Shown here piece after piece: positions 16,154 through 24,858 of a DNA stretch of 64,000 bases. Each line of letters begins with the position of its first letter. Within the stretch, counting starts at the first letter, position 1. Position numbers and translations under genes: made by a program. The stretch spans positions 57,223-121,222 of the forward strand of contig JAFGSY010000020.1 of NCBI GenBank assembly GCA_016934315.1, given 5' to 3'. This stretch comes from Candidatus Anaeroferrophillus wilburensis. Its GTDB lineage: Bacteria; Desulfobacterota; Anaeroferrophillalia; Anaeroferrophillales; Anaeroferrophillaceae. The notes below the pieces were generated by a model. It made no database searches. It saw only the letters and a program-made list of their open reading frames with translations, and was not told the origin of the DNA.

Positions 16154-18532
16154 TCAGACAACCTCCTCCATGAGCGTCAGGGGCGCAAGCCGCCGGCAGC
16201 AGTGAAAATGCTCCGTCAACGCCGGATTGTGCCAGACCGGCGGGCGCTCATCCCCCCTGCCGATCACCCACCCCTGCTGGCCAGCCCGCTGTTTCAGGCC
16301 CGCATACAATCCGTGATGATCCTGCCAGTCATCCCTATCCCAGAATTCATTAACCACCCAGAAAACCTGTAGCTGCTGATACTGCTCTTCCCAGGTGCGA
16401 AGCTGGCGCAGAACGGCTGCCAGCATATCGCCGGCGGCGAGCCAGCCGTCATCCCGGTAGTAAAGAACCCGCTGGACATCCTCAGGCCGGTCGAGCTTTT
16501 CCGGCTTGCGCCAGCGGCTGCCGACAAAACTATGATAGACATCATAGCCCCGGTGTTTCATGGTCCGGGCCAGTGCCAGCGTCAGACCCCGGGCGGTAGC
16601 GTCATCATCACCCCTCACCTCAAGCCCCAGCTGGGTAATAATATAGGCCAGTTGCCGGCGGCGGCGGGGAGCTGATTCACGGCCGTAATAGAGAGCGTCG
16701 CGATTCAACAGGCGATGGCAGAACAACCGCTGGGGGTAGGCAAGTTCAACCGGCACCAGGCTGTCCAGGCTGCCCTTGCGGCTCAATCCCTGGTAGCCGC
16801 CCATGGCATACATCTGCATCCCCCCCCTGGCCGCAGCGGCCTCGCTGATGTTCGGCAGCAGCCGCAGCATGCTGATCAAGGCCAGACGAGCCGGCGGCGG
16901 CAGCTCCAACAGGGAAAAAAGATCCACCAGCTGCCGGGGATCGGCAAAGGCCGTCAGGCCGATTCCGTAGAGGTGAAGAAAACGCAGTTCACCAACATCC
17001 AGCTGCGCCAGCCGGGTTTCGATATGCACCAGCAGATCGCCGGTCAGCAAGGCTGCCATACCGAAACGTTCAGCCGGCGTCATGGTTTCCCAGAGCTGAC
17101 CGGGGGAGGTCTGCTGGTGTGCATCGCCGAGCCGGCGGGCAAACAGAACGGTTTCGGCCCCCGGCGACACCCGAAACTCATGGGGGAATGACAAGCCGGC
17201 CAGGATTTTGCCCAGCACCACACCAATAACATTGTCCGCCAGGTTCATCCGACGCAGCTGGCGCATTTTTGGATGGTCGGCAAGACGCTGAAGAAACGCT
17301 TCCCAAAGAACCGGCATCAAATCGGCCGGCAACCAGGAAGGCCGTCTGACGACAGGTTTCCCGGAAGAAGAAACCAGCAAAGCCCCGAGATCATGCACCA
17401 GACAAATTGGCGCTGCCAGCCCCAGAGAGGCAGTGCCACGCAGCCAGGCCACCGCCCGTCCCGGGGATGCCAGCTCCACATGGGTGAAAGGCAGTGACAG
17501 CAGGTGCCGACGGACAACCGCCGCAAGATGCCCCTCATCTTGAATACGGTCCCGAAAAACGGCATGAAAAACATCGCTGGGCCTGATCTCCATGACCGAT
17601 ACATCCCAGAAACGGACAGTCTTATCATCAGACCCGGAAGCCAGCAGGCGGCCGTCAGGAGAAAAACTGACACTGTTCACCTCCCCCTCATGACCCTCGA
17701 GAACCCGAAGCTCCCGACCGGTGTTCACCTCCCACAAACGAACCGTTCGGTCGCCTGACCCGGAAGCCAGCAGACGGCCGTCGGGAGAAAAACTGACACT
17801 CCAGACCAGATCCCGGTGGCCGGCAAACACCAGCAGTTCCCGGCCGCTGGCCACCTCCCACAGGCGAACGGTATGATCGGAAGAACCAAAGGCCAGCAGA
17901 CGGCCGTCGGGAGAGAAACTGACACTGCAGATCCGGGAGAACCCCCCGGTCAGGACAGCGAGGCGGCGGGCAGTGGCCACCTCCCACAGAATAACCGTAT
18001 GGTCGTATGAGCCAGAAGCCAGCAAGCGGCTGTCAGGGGAAAAACAGACGCTGTAGACATCGTCCGTATGGCCGGCCAACAGCTTAGGCGTCTTGTAGGT
18101 TCTCAAATCCCACAGATAGACCATCCGGTCATGACTGCCGGCGGCAACATAACGGCCATCAGGGGAAAAACAGGTATCATAGAGGGAATTATGGGCTTCC
18201 AGCCGCCGAAAGGGACGCCCGGTAGCCACATCCCAGAAAAAGATGGTCATATCACCAGAACCGGTGGCCACCGTGCGACCGTCGGCGGAGAAGCAGACAC
18301 TCCAGACAAACATGCCGTGGCCTTCCAGGGGATGGACCAATTTTTCTTCGGCCACCTCCCACAGATAGGCAAGCTTGTTCACCGTACCAGTTGCGAAGAG
18401 TCGGCCATCGGGGGAAAAGCAGACGCTGTACACCTTGTTTCCCCGTCCTCTGGAAACCCGCACCGGCCTGATCTGACTGGCATACTCATACAAACGGTCG
18501 CCAATATCGGTTTTCACAACTGATTCCAGCAC
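16154..18532 (-). CDS. WD40 beta-propeller fused to a degenerate vWA-like domain
   Basis: 792-aa cytosolic protein starting at GTG 18532. Residues about 34-320 are seven WD40 repeats, each close to VCFSPDGRLLASGS...VRLWEV, making one full propeller. The rest (about 325-792) has blocks typical of vWA proteins partnered with MoxR ATPases: MGGYQGLSRKGSLDSLVPVE and LYYGRE, followed by residues 623-665 where the metal site should be. There the usual DxSGS is replaced by IITQLGLEVRG, while the following helix TARGLTLALARTM fits. I infer a vWA fold that lost its MIDAS metal site. It lies between the 89-aa gene and the TPR-like gene in the operon. Confidence 0.8.
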   Translation of the reverse strand: MLESVVKTDIGDRLYEYASQIRPVRVSRGRGNKVYSVCFSPDGRLFATGTVNKLAYLWEVAEEKLVHPLEGHGMFVWSVCFSADGRTVATGSGDMTIFFWDVATGRPFRRLEAHNSLYDTCFSPDGRYVAAGSHDRMVYLWDLRTYKTPKLLAGHTDDVYSVCFSPDSRLLASGSYDHTVILWEVATARRLAVLTGGFSRICSVSFSPDGRLLAFGSSDHTVRLWEVASGRELLVFAGHRDLVWSVSFSPDGRLLASGSGDRTVRLWEVNTGRELRVLEGHEGEVNSVSFSPDGRLLASGSDDKTVRFWDVSVMEIRPSDVFHAVFRDRIQDEGHLAAVVRRHLLSLPFTHVELASPGRAVAWLRGTASLGLAAPICLVHDLGALLVSSSGKPVVRRPSWLPADLMPVLWEAFLQRLADHPKMRQLRRMNLADNVIGVVLGKILAGLSFPHEFRVSPGAETVLFARRLGDAHQQTSPGQLWETMTPAERFGMAALLTGDLLVHIETRLAQLDVGELRFLHLYGIGLTAFADPRQLVDLFSLLELPPPARLALISMLRLLPNISEAAAARGGMQMYAMGGYQGLSRKGSLDSLVPVELAYPQRLFCHRLLNRDALYYGRESAPRRRRQLAYIITQLGLEVRGDDDATARGLTLALARTMKHRGYDVYHSFVGSRWRKPEKLDRPEDVQRVLYYRDDGWLAAGDMLAAVLRQLRTWEEQYQQLQVFWVVNEFWDRDDWQDHHGLYAGLKQRAGQQGWVIGRGDERPPVWHNPALTEHFHCCRRLAPLTLMEEVV
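17573..18433 (-). repeat. Seven tandem WD40-coding repeats of about 123 bp
   Basis: The seven propeller blades are also visible as similar DNA units of about 120-126 bases. Blades 4 to 7 are the closest to each other, sharing codons for FSPDGRLLASGS, which suggests recent amplification or gene conversion within the propeller. Confidence 0.75.
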
Positions 18533-18541
18533 CCTTGCCCC

Positions 18542-18811
18542 CTACTCCCGGGAATTATTTTCCTTCTGCGCCACCGGCTGTTTGCCGGTCGCTGCGGTAC
18601 CTGCCCCGGAAACCGAAACCGGATTGTGCCGCAGACCGGCATCGGCAATCTCAGGGTTGCGCCCCAGCCGTCCGGCTACCGCTTTGGCCACCTGGTCATG
18701 GTACTGCTCGCTGGCGGCTGACGCGTGGTCATCAACGATAAACTCCTCGATTTCACCGGTATCCATATTGTATTTAAACTGAATGGTCACTTTCGGCCGC
18801 TGGCTGGACAT
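18542..18811 (-). CDS. Small 89-aa operon protein with a DUF2997-like strand motif
   Basis: Short protein beginning MSSQRPKVTIQFKYNMDTG. It has one beta-hairpin-like segment (VTIQFKYNMDTGEIEEFIVDD) resembling the DUF2997-type pattern 'I.I..dGev', then a helix and a flexible Gln/Ala tail. ATG 18811 is seven bases after GGAG; upstream in-frame ATGs would add about 25 unlikely hydrophobic residues. It ends nine bases before the WD40 gene. Function unknown; likely a small adaptor or tag-like partner of the AAA+ ATPases. Confidence 0.65.
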   Translation of the reverse strand: MSSQRPKVTIQFKYNMDTGEIEEFIVDDHASAASEQYHDQVAKAVAGRLGRNPEIADAGLRHNPVSVSGAGTAATGKQPVAQKENNSRE

Positions 18812-18953
18812 TTCAAACTCCATAATTACAATTTTCAAAAAATACGGGACAATCATCAAATGCAACGATGACTGGTAAGCACTCACTGTCTATCCGGGAA
18901 CATTCTGTTGCTGGATGACACCGCTGTCTGATGATGTTCTGATCACCCCGCCG

Positions 18954-19748
18954 TCAATACAGCTCCAGCTCCATGCTGATCACCGACCCGGTCTGTTCAT
19001 CGGTCACAATGCGGCCGCCGTTATCCAGCACCAGCTGCCGCAGGGTCTGGCGGTAGGCTTCCCCCACCGCCCGGTTCATCACCTGATGGACCTGCTCCTC
19101 AGCCTGGGCCAGCCTGCTCTGCAGCTGCTCCCGCAGGGCATCTCTGGCTTCCGCCTTCAGCCTTTCCAGCTCGCCGGCCGCTTTTTCTCCGGCGGCCTCC
19201 TGGGCCTGGATTTCAGCAGCGGCAACCGCTTCGGCCTGCTGGTGTTGATGGAGACTTGCAACCGCCGAGGCAAGACGCCGTTCGGCCTGCAGATACGCCT
19301 CCTGACGGGCGTCCTCCTCCCGCCGGCCGCCCCAGCCATCATCGTAGTAACGGGAAACCGCGGTCACTGCCAGCTCCCCCACCGTGGTGCCGCAGATTTC
19401 AGCGGTCCCGCTGGCGGTGGCGGAAACTGTGCTGGTCAACTGGGTCTGCACATGCAGCAGCGCTTTTTTCGGATCATAGACAAGGACAACACCGCCATCC
19501 AGTTCCCGGCAGAAATTTCCCTGACCATCCCGCTCCCAGGCGGGAAAACCGTCAAACTCACCGGCCAATACCCGGCCCAGCATGGAAAGGGCCATGTCAC
19601 CCATCTCCGCGTCAAGCCGCACCTCGGCTGAGAGCGATGCCAGTTCACTCACCTCGCCGCTGAGGGACGCTGTTTCGCTGATCGTCCGCCGCCAGGCCTC
19701 TTCAATGCTGCGGGCCAGATGAATCATTACTTTTCTCGGGTTGCACAT
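18954..19748 (-). CDS. 264-aa coiled-coil protein of the AAA+/MoxR operon
   Basis: Not a family I can name firmly. The N-terminal half is alpha/beta with the block MLGRVLAGEFDGFPAW, part of which recurs in the small protein at 24664-24858. About residues 155-235 form an Ala/Glu/Gln-rich coiled coil. The C-terminus GGRIVTDEQTGSVISMELEL is a strand pair resembling the small DUF2997-like proteins of the operon. This mix of domains recalls the DUF1257/DUF2997 proteins that accompany AAA+ ATPases. Start codon at 19748 is preceded by AAAGGGGAAAGCGCA; ATG 19727 is an alternative. Confidence 0.65.
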   Translation of the reverse strand: MCNPRKVMIHLARSIEEAWRRTISETASLSGEVSELASLSAEVRLDAEMGDMALSMLGRVLAGEFDGFPAWERDGQGNFCRELDGGVVLVYDPKKALLHVQTQLTSTVSATASGTAEICGTTVGELAVTAVSRYYDDGWGGRREEDARQEAYLQAERRLASAVASLHQHQQAEAVAAAEIQAQEAAGEKAAGELERLKAEARDALREQLQSRLAQAEEQVHQVMNRAVGEAYRQTLRQLVLDNGGRIVTDEQTGSVISMELELY

Positions 19749-19780
19749 TGCGCTTTCCCCTTTCCCACCCAGAAACCTGG

Positions 19781-20965
19781 TCAGCCATGCTGTTCCAGCA
19801 GCGTCATGGTTTCTTCAATAGCTTCCCGCGCCCGGTCCAGCAGGACCGCGGCGCCGGCGCTGTCGCTGTGTCCCAGAAGCTCCCGGCGCAGGCTTTCCGC
19901 CTGGTGCAGAAAGTCGGCAAAATCGGCATCGGTACGCAGCGATTCCTGCTGGCCTGTCAATCCAGTCAGGTCGTTGTCAATAAGTTCCAGCCGCCGTTCG
20001 GGCCGCCGCAGATCGACGCCGGACTCTTCCAGATAGGGGTCAATAATCGCCGCGATATGGGACATCTGATCCGGGTCATTCCACACATGCTTGAGCACCC
20101 AGAAGTCCCCGGCATGAGCTTCCAGGCTTTTGCGGCGCAAAGCCGAGGCGGCAATCAGCTTGAGCAGCTTGATCACCCGCCGGTCGCTGAGTTCTATGCC
20201 TTCGGAACGGATCCGCCGGACCACCTCCCGATAATGGCTGGCAACCGGTTCCAGATTCACCTCGTCCAGTGACCGGTACAGCGACCGGAGAACCGCCGTG
20301 GTAATCACATTGCCCAGACTCATTTTGTAGCCGGTACGAATCCGGGCTTTTTCCAGCTGCCACCCCTGCTGAAAGAGTTCACTGAAACGGGACTCCTCCA
20401 CATTATCAGACCATACACGAACCAGAAACCGGTCATAGAGAGCGGCCAGGGAGGAATCATCGGGAACCTCATTAGTGGCTCCGATGGCATACAGCAGTGG
20501 CACCACCTCCGCCTTACCGCCGTTGTAGTACACTCGTTCATTGAGGATGGTCAGCAGCGCATTGAGGATGGCACTGTTGGCCTTGAAAATTTCATCGAGA
20601 AAAGCAACTTCGGCCCGGGGCAGCATGCCGGCGGTAATCCGCCTGTGCTCCCCCTGCTCCTGGTAGGTTTTGATATCAACCGGCCCGAACAGCTCATTGG
20701 GCTCGGTGAAACGGGTCAGAAGATATTCAAAATAGGGAATAGTCCTTTCCCTGCCACCGGCATGGGGCGGGCTGCAGAGCAGGGCAAAACGCTTCACCAG
20801 TTCCGATTTCGCCGTTCCCGGCGGCCCGACGATGAGCAGGTGTTCCTGGGCCATGGCACAGATAATCATCAACTCAACAATCTGGTCCTTGCCGACAAAA
20901 GAGCTTTTCAGCAGGTTGGCAAGGTCTTCCAGATCATCAAGGTGGTTGATCAATTCCTGACGCAC
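19781..20965 (-). CDS. MoxR-family AAA+ ATPase
   Basis: 394-aa ATPase of the MoxR/RavA group. Walker A is GPPGTAKS at residues 47-54, Walker B AFLDEIFKANSAILNALL begins at 121, the sensor-1 region is AIGATNEVPDD and the LYDRFLVRV block follows; a MoxR lid and a C-terminal helical tail complete it. MoxR proteins act as chaperone-like remodelers with vWA partners. GTG 20965 is preceded by GAGGAGAACCTATC. It sits between the CDC48-like ATPase and the 264-aa protein, 32 bases from the latter. Confidence 0.88.
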   Translation of the reverse strand: MRQELINHLDDLEDLANLLKSSFVGKDQIVELMIICAMAQEHLLIVGPPGTAKSELVKRFALLCSPPHAGGRERTIPYFEYLLTRFTEPNELFGPVDIKTYQEQGEHRRITAGMLPRAEVAFLDEIFKANSAILNALLTILNERVYYNGGKAEVVPLLYAIGATNEVPDDSSLAALYDRFLVRVWSDNVEESRFSELFQQGWQLEKARIRTGYKMSLGNVITTAVLRSLYRSLDEVNLEPVASHYREVVRRIRSEGIELSDRRVIKLLKLIAASALRRKSLEAHAGDFWVLKHVWNDPDQMSHIAAIIDPYLEESGVDLRRPERRLELIDNDLTGLTGQQESLRTDADFADFLHQAESLRRELLGHSDSAGAAVLLDRAREAIEETMTLLEQHG

Positions 20966-21055
20966 GATAGGTTCTCCTCTATGATTTCTATCCAGGACAC
21001 CGCAAAAACAAAGGCTGCAGGTAACGAAGAAGGCAGTGTTTTACGATACCATCGT

Positions 21056-23326
21056 TCAAGAGAGCAGGTGCACCCGCTGATGCTGCTGACGGCGGTCCCT
21101 GATCTGGGCAACCTTGCAGCCCAGATAGCGCGGTGTGATGATCCGCCCCTCCAGATGCTGTTCGAGGCTGGCTTCCTGAAAAACAGCCCGCAGTTCATCA
21201 TTGTTGAACTGTTCCGTATGCTCGGCCACCAGGTCAATCAAACTCTGGTAAAAACTCTCCGGGCTGACGCCGCCCTGCGCTTCATGACGGACAATCGAAA
21301 ACAACTCCCTGATTTCCGCCGCCAGGGTGGCATCCGGTTCAGCCGGTGCCGGCTGTTGGTCGCCGCCACGAGAATCTTCCAGTTCAAGTCCATGCCGGCG
21401 GCCAAACCGGAGAAACCGCTGATACAGATCGTCAAGCACCGGCGCCTGCTGCCCATCGGGGATATCCTCCAGCAGCCGGCCCAGCGCTGCAAATAATTCC
21501 GGCAAACCCGTCAGCAGCCGGGCATTGTCCGTCTCCCGGGCAAAGCGCCTGGCAGCAGCCTCATCCCCTGACAGCAGCTCCGTCAGAAAGATTGAAAACC
21601 GCTCGGAATCACCATTGGCGGACTCTTCAGCGCCGGCAGACTTGAGATGCTTCACCATCAGTTCACACAACCAGAGCAGCTGCCGCCGGACGCCGAAACC
21701 ACGGGCGTGCAGATCGGCAACCTGGCGGCGGGCCCGCAGGTCCGGAAGGCCGATTTCCAGCGGCTGCAGACGGGATGGCCGCAGCAGGGCTTCATCGATA
21801 ATGTCAATCCGGTTGGTGGTGCCGATAACCAGCACTGTCTGATCGGTTTGGAAGCCATCCAGCTCGGTCAGCAGCTGGGCGACCACCGCGTTGTTGGCCC
21901 GGGCGCCGCCGTCGGCATAGGTGCTGCGCTGACTGGCAATGCTGTCAAACTCATCGAAAAAGATCACCGCCGGGGCATTGCGGCGCGCCGTGGCAAACAG
22001 CTGCCGTAGGTTGTTTTCACTCTGGCCGACATACTTGTCCATGATCTCCGGGCCGGAAACCATCTGGATGGTGGCATTCAGCTCATTGGCTACAGCCTTG
22101 GCAAAGAGCGTCTTGCCGGTTCCCGGCGGCCCGTGAAAAACAAAGCCCCTTGGGATCAGCTGCTTCCGGTGTTTTTCATCAAGCCCGGCGATCGGGCCGG
22201 CAATCAGCTCAATGGTATGCTTCAGCTTCTGCTTGATATGATCATAGCCGCCGATATCGGCAAAGGTGGTATCCGGAATCTCAATGCCGCCGCTGGACGA
22301 AATTTTGAACTGGCGGATGACATGGTACACCTCGGCAGCCGCCGTCTGCGGCGCAACCTTCGCCCCCACGTAGCGCATGGCATTGCGAAACTGGATGGCA
22401 TGAAGCCCGGAAACGTTTTTATACAGCCCTTCCGGATCATAGCACTGGAAGCACTGCCGCTCCTTGTGGGTTATCAGGCGGCTTACCGTATACTGCTGAT
22501 TGCCAGTGTCGGTCCCCGGATAGCGGGGCAACCCCATAATCGGCACATGGACGGCAAACCGGTCAGTCAGCACTTTTTTCACTTCCAGCGAAGGATCGAT
22601 GAAAGCCAGGATCTGCGCTTTCTCCCCTTTGCCGGTCCGCTGGTAGAGCAGTTCCACCAGCGGCGGACTTTCCAGCATATCCAGCGAGCGGAGGACCAGC
22701 ACCTCGTTGTTTTTCAGGTTATGCAGCAGTACCGGCAGGTGAGCCAACGGCTCGCCGTGCCCGCCCTGTATTGCCTGGTCAAGGCGGCTGCCAACCCCGG
22801 TCTGCGCCGCCGGGCACGCGGCTTCGGTATCCAGAACCACCTGGCGACCCGCCTGGTGGCAGACAAACTCATAAATATATTCGGTCAGCATCTTGTCACA
22901 GCGGACAAGCACCGACAGGCCGCTGCTCAGATAGTCGGCAATGCTGTCCATCTCCGAACGATAGGCATAGCGAACCGCTTCATTATCGCTGATGGTCACG
23001 GGATATGCCAGCGGATCATCATAGCTGGTACAGGCGGCATCGGCCTGCTGCTCCTCCCGCCAGCACTGATCCAGTTCACCGCGCAATGACGCCCCCACCC
23101 CTGACTCTTCACCGCCGGTTCTTGGTTCGGCGACCGTAATAGGCTGAAAAATAAATTCGGCCAGCGGCATATCACGCTGCCAGCGGGACGGCTCATCTCC
23201 CGGAAGAAACCGGGCCGGGTAGACCTTCAGAAACGCGGCCAGCGGCAAATCAGGATGTTCCCGTTTGAATCTCCGGGCTTCCACAGTCCGCTCCCCCAAA
23301 TCCAGTTCCAGAACTATGGCGCTCAT
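21056..23326 (-). CDS. CDC48/FtsH-like AAA+ ATPase with a degenerate first AAA module
   Basis: 756-aa protein. Residues about 350-560 are a canonical classical AAA domain: Walker A GPPGTGKT at 399-406, pore-loop KYVGQSENN, Walker B VIFFDEFDSIAS at 454-465 and the second region of homology TNRIDIIDEALLRPSR with the arginine finger. Upstream (about 110-270) a second AAA-like fold appears, with no Walker A but Walker-B-like strands (EVLVLRSLDML, ILAFIDPS). There is no transmembrane helix and no HExxH, so it is not a protease. The C-terminal 200 residues are helical and unassigned. It likely unfolds or remodels targets for the system. Confidence 0.85.
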   Translation of the reverse strand: MSAIVLELDLGERTVEARRFKREHPDLPLAAFLKVYPARFLPGDEPSRWQRDMPLAEFIFQPITVAEPRTGGEESGVGASLRGELDQCWREEQQADAACTSYDDPLAYPVTISDNEAVRYAYRSEMDSIADYLSSGLSVLVRCDKMLTEYIYEFVCHQAGRQVVLDTEAACPAAQTGVGSRLDQAIQGGHGEPLAHLPVLLHNLKNNEVLVLRSLDMLESPPLVELLYQRTGKGEKAQILAFIDPSLEVKKVLTDRFAVHVPIMGLPRYPGTDTGNQQYTVSRLITHKERQCFQCYDPEGLYKNVSGLHAIQFRNAMRYVGAKVAPQTAAAEVYHVIRQFKISSSGGIEIPDTTFADIGGYDHIKQKLKHTIELIAGPIAGLDEKHRKQLIPRGFVFHGPPGTGKTLFAKAVANELNATIQMVSGPEIMDKYVGQSENNLRQLFATARRNAPAVIFFDEFDSIASQRSTYADGGARANNAVVAQLLTELDGFQTDQTVLVIGTTNRIDIIDEALLRPSRLQPLEIGLPDLRARRQVADLHARGFGVRRQLLWLCELMVKHLKSAGAEESANGDSERFSIFLTELLSGDEAAARRFARETDNARLLTGLPELFAALGRLLEDIPDGQQAPVLDDLYQRFLRFGRRHGLELEDSRGGDQQPAPAEPDATLAAEIRELFSIVRHEAQGGVSPESFYQSLIDLVAEHTEQFNNDELRAVFQEASLEQHLEGRIITPRYLGCKVAQIRDRRQQHQRVHLLS

Positions 23327-23364
23327 TGACTTTTCCCCATGGGCTGTTTCCCCCTTGAACCGGT

Positions 23365-24462
23365 CTACTGGCTGGCGAAGCTCAGCGTGCCAAACGAAAA
23401 CCGCTCACCCGATCTCTCGGCAACGTAATCCAGCAGTGGTCGCAGATGCTCCTGAACAAATTCACGGCTCAACCGGCCATACCCTGCCGGTATGCCGCCC
23501 TCGGCAATAATGATGTCGATCAGGGGGCGAAATTTCAAAAAGTATTCATTGCCCCGGCGGTTCAGGTGCACCGCCTGTGCAGCGCCGGCTCCTTCGCCGG
23601 CTGCCAGCAGCAGCTTCCTGATCACCTGCAGCACCGGCCAGCAGGAACCACCATCCTCCTGCCGCTCACTTAGCAAACGGCCGAAATAATCATACGCCTC
23701 ATAAAACTCAAGGATCTGCTGCTGAAATCCGCCTTTATGGTGCAGCGCCGCCAACACCAGGCCAAGATTGCGGCAGGCCAGTCGGGTTTCCGGCATGGAC
23801 AGCCAGCTGTGGCGCAGCCAGCGGCAAAGCCGTTCATCCAGGAGCAGCAGGCCGACGGCATCAAGCCATGACGACAGATCTGCCCACGGCTCCCGGCACT
23901 GTCTCACGGGTCGCTGCCAGCCGGGCAGCAGTTCCCTGGCCGGCGAATCGAGCACCACCGGCGTATGGCTGTCCAGGGCAGTGAGCGCGGTCAGCGGACT
24001 GCGTTCCAACAAATCCTGCACCAGCTGCTGGGGACGCTCTCCCAAAACATCGATCTTTGCCGCAAGGCCACGCAGAACACCATGACAGGCCAGCATTGAA
24101 TCCAGCGTCCGGGCCGGCGGCAGACTTTCCACCAGTGCCCCGGTAAACAAATGCGTCGACTCCTGCTCCGGCCCCTCAGCAGCCGCCAAACAGTTATGGG
24201 CGGCAATGGCAAAAGCGACGACCGGCACCGCAGGCTGCAGCAATCCACGCCGGCCGGCATCGGGTTCGATATCAAGCAGCAGTTCATCAAGGCAATAATG
24301 AACCATTACCGCCAGCTCAGGGTGGGGATTGACCAGCAGTTCATTCATCACCTGCGGTGATAACAGCAGTGGTCTGCCAGCCCCTGGAGTTCCATCGCAA
24401 ACCGAGCGGAGAAAAACAAACAGGCTTTTTTCAGCCTCCATCTGATCGGCAATCAACCGCAC
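23365..24462 (-). CDS. 365-aa helical protein of unknown function
   Basis: Leu/Ala/Arg-rich, mostly helical protein with no motif I recognise; the pattern of long amphipathic helices suggests a scaffold or ARM/HEAT-like solenoid. It starts at GTG 24462 inside the last codons of the preceding 73-aa gene (10-base overlap) and after GAGAGGG, so translation is coupled. Its constant place ahead of the AAA+ gene suggests it is a core structural part of the system. Confidence 0.65.
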   Translation of the reverse strand: MRLIADQMEAEKSLFVFLRSVCDGTPGAGRPLLLSPQVMNELLVNPHPELAVMVHYCLDELLLDIEPDAGRRGLLQPAVPVVAFAIAAHNCLAAAEGPEQESTHLFTGALVESLPPARTLDSMLACHGVLRGLAAKIDVLGERPQQLVQDLLERSPLTALTALDSHTPVVLDSPARELLPGWQRPVRQCREPWADLSSWLDAVGLLLLDERLCRWLRHSWLSMPETRLACRNLGLVLAALHHKGGFQQQILEFYEAYDYFGRLLSERQEDGGSCWPVLQVIRKLLLAAGEGAGAAQAVHLNRRGNEYFLKFRPLIDIIIAEGGIPAGYGRLSREFVQEHLRPLLDYVAERSGERFSFGTLSFASQ

Positions 24463-24674
24463 AGAACCCTCTCAACGGTCGTCGCCCCGACAGCAGCCAG
24501 CAACCGCTCCAATTCATCGATATGCATTGTGTCGCCAAGGATTTCCAGCCCTTCCCCGGAGGGATTGATCTGGATGCGAACCTTTTTACCACTGCCTCCC
24601 TGCCGGTAATCATCGGGCACCATCAAATCCGGCAGCTGGCTGACAAAACGTACCCGAGGTTTGTTATGTTCCAT
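24453..24674 (-). CDS. 73-aa operon protein with ubiquitin-like/DUF2997-like strand motif
   Basis: Small protein starting MEHNKPRVRFVSQLPDLM. The middle KKVRIQINPSGEGLEILG is a beta-hairpin with a polar turn, resembling the strands in the 89-aa and 264-aa proteins, followed by a helix (HIDELERLLAAVG). ATG 24674 follows GGGGGG by seven bases and lies within the end of the preceding small gene. Too short for a family assignment; a small tag, adaptor or effector-regulator is possible. Confidence 0.6.
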   Translation of the reverse strand: MEHNKPRVRFVSQLPDLMVPDDYRQGGSGKKVRIQINPSGEGLEILGDTMHIDELERLLAAVGATTVERVLCG

Positions 24675-24858
24675 CTTTGCACCCCCCGGTCTGCAAACCA
24701 GCCAGAAACTGAAGTCGAACTTGTTCCAGAGAGTGGCCGGGACCGGCATCATTCTCCACTGCAGTTTCTTCCCGCTGGGGCACGAAGCCGGCGTTCTCCT
24801 GGCCAGTCTCAAACTCGCTGGCCAGCACCCTTCCAAGCAACACGCCAGTCATTTCCAT
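24664..24858 (-). CDS. 64-aa first gene of the AAA+/MoxR operon
   Basis: Small protein, MEMTGVLLGRVLASEFETGQ at its start, ending in TAA inside the next gene. The segment LLGRVLASEF matches MLGRVLAGEF of the 264-aa protein, so the two share a motif. Three closely spaced ATGs are possible (24864, 24858, 24852); 24858 has the best distance to GGGG. Coding is supported by the overlap with the next gene and by the shared motif, not by any known family. Confidence 0.5.
   Translation of the reverse strand: MEMTGVLLGRVLASEFETGQENAGFVPQREETAVENDAGPGHSLEQVRLQFLAGLQTGGCKDGT

Noticed and set aside
17573..18433. Tandem repeats considered as CRISPR or satellite
   Set aside because: Period of about 123 bases and in-frame WD40 code explain them fully; no spacers.
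22133..23089. Plus-strand open frame of 318 codons
   Set aside because: Antisense to the AAA+ ATPase whose Walker motifs are intact on the other strand.
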